From positions 1 through 5,220 of the forward strand of contig CAIUYS010000009.1 in assembly GCA_903903365.1 (NCBI GenBank): 5,220 nucleotides of DNA. The letters run 5' to 3'. How positions within the stretch are numbered: the stretch's first letter is position 1; every line of letters starts with the position of its first letter. The stretch comes from an uncultured Methylococcaceae bacterium (GTDB lineage Bacteria > Pseudomonadota > Gammaproteobacteria > Methylococcales > Methylomonadaceae). The notes below the pieces were generated by a model that saw nothing but the letters and a program-made list of their open reading frames with translations, did no database searches and was not told the origin of the DNA. The position numbers and the translations under genes are program-made. Positions 5,213 through 5,220 of the stretch are shown here, one piece after another.

Positions 5213-5220
5213 ATGATTAA
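5213..5220 (+). CDS. Start of a further plus-strand gene, cut by the window edge
   Basis: ATG at 5213 is preceded by AAGGA with AGGA at 5201-5204, eight bases away, the normal arrangement for a start. Only Met-Ile and part of a third codon are visible, so nothing can be said about the product. In loci with a WbpD-like acetyltransferase a sugar-nucleotide aminotransferase often follows; that is context only. Confidence 0.45.

Overview
The window looks like a bacterial chromosome segment, most plausibly gammaproteobacterial. That assignment is an inference from moderate GC, Shine-Dalgarno spacing, the IS21-type transposase and the style of the palindromic repeats; no taxonomic marker gene is present. 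It combines an insertion sequence with a sparse cell-surface polysaccharide locus, and the gaps between genes are packed with small palindromic and MITE-like repeats.

Layout: (1) Positions 1-2191 hold most of an IS21-family element on the minus strand: istA (transposase) overlapping istB (ATPase helper, cut by the window edge), with its istA-side terminus near 2191 and two tandem 23-bp repeats just inside it. (2) Positions 2192-2714 are non-coding. The first 100 bases show nothing recognisable. Then come a 237-bp MITE-like imperfect inverted repeat (2294-2530) and a pair of REP-like hairpins (2557-2628), with an 18-bp near-perfect inverted repeat (2263-2280 and 2678-2695) bracketing both. (3) Positions 2715-3839 encode a polyprenyl-phosphate sugar-1-phosphate transferase whose N-terminal domain looks like a degenerate GGDEF domain. 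(4) Positions 3840-4270 are non-coding and mostly a nested palindrome, apparently two inverted copies of one repeat with a 90-bp MITE-like element inserted in one of them. (5) Positions 4271-4747 encode a left-handed beta-helix N-acetyltransferase resembling WbpD/WlbB. (6) Positions 4748-5212 are non-coding, with a second copy of the REP-like hairpin pair, a terminator-like hairpin, and a second copy of the hairpin repeat that also precedes the acetyltransferase. (7) A new plus-strand gene seems to start at 5213 and leaves the window almost at once.

The two complete plus-strand genes fit one job: the sugar transferase would load the first sugar phosphate onto a lipid carrier at the inner membrane, and the acetyltransferase would finish an amino-sugar nucleotide for the same or a related glycan. 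Unlike a typical tightly packed glycan operon, these genes are separated by 430-520 bases of repeat DNA. I found no CRISPR array, tRNA, rRNA or clearly new defence or enzymatic system. The parts most worth a second look are the degenerate GGDEF fusion, the shared hairpin leader upstream of two genes, and the nested repeats.
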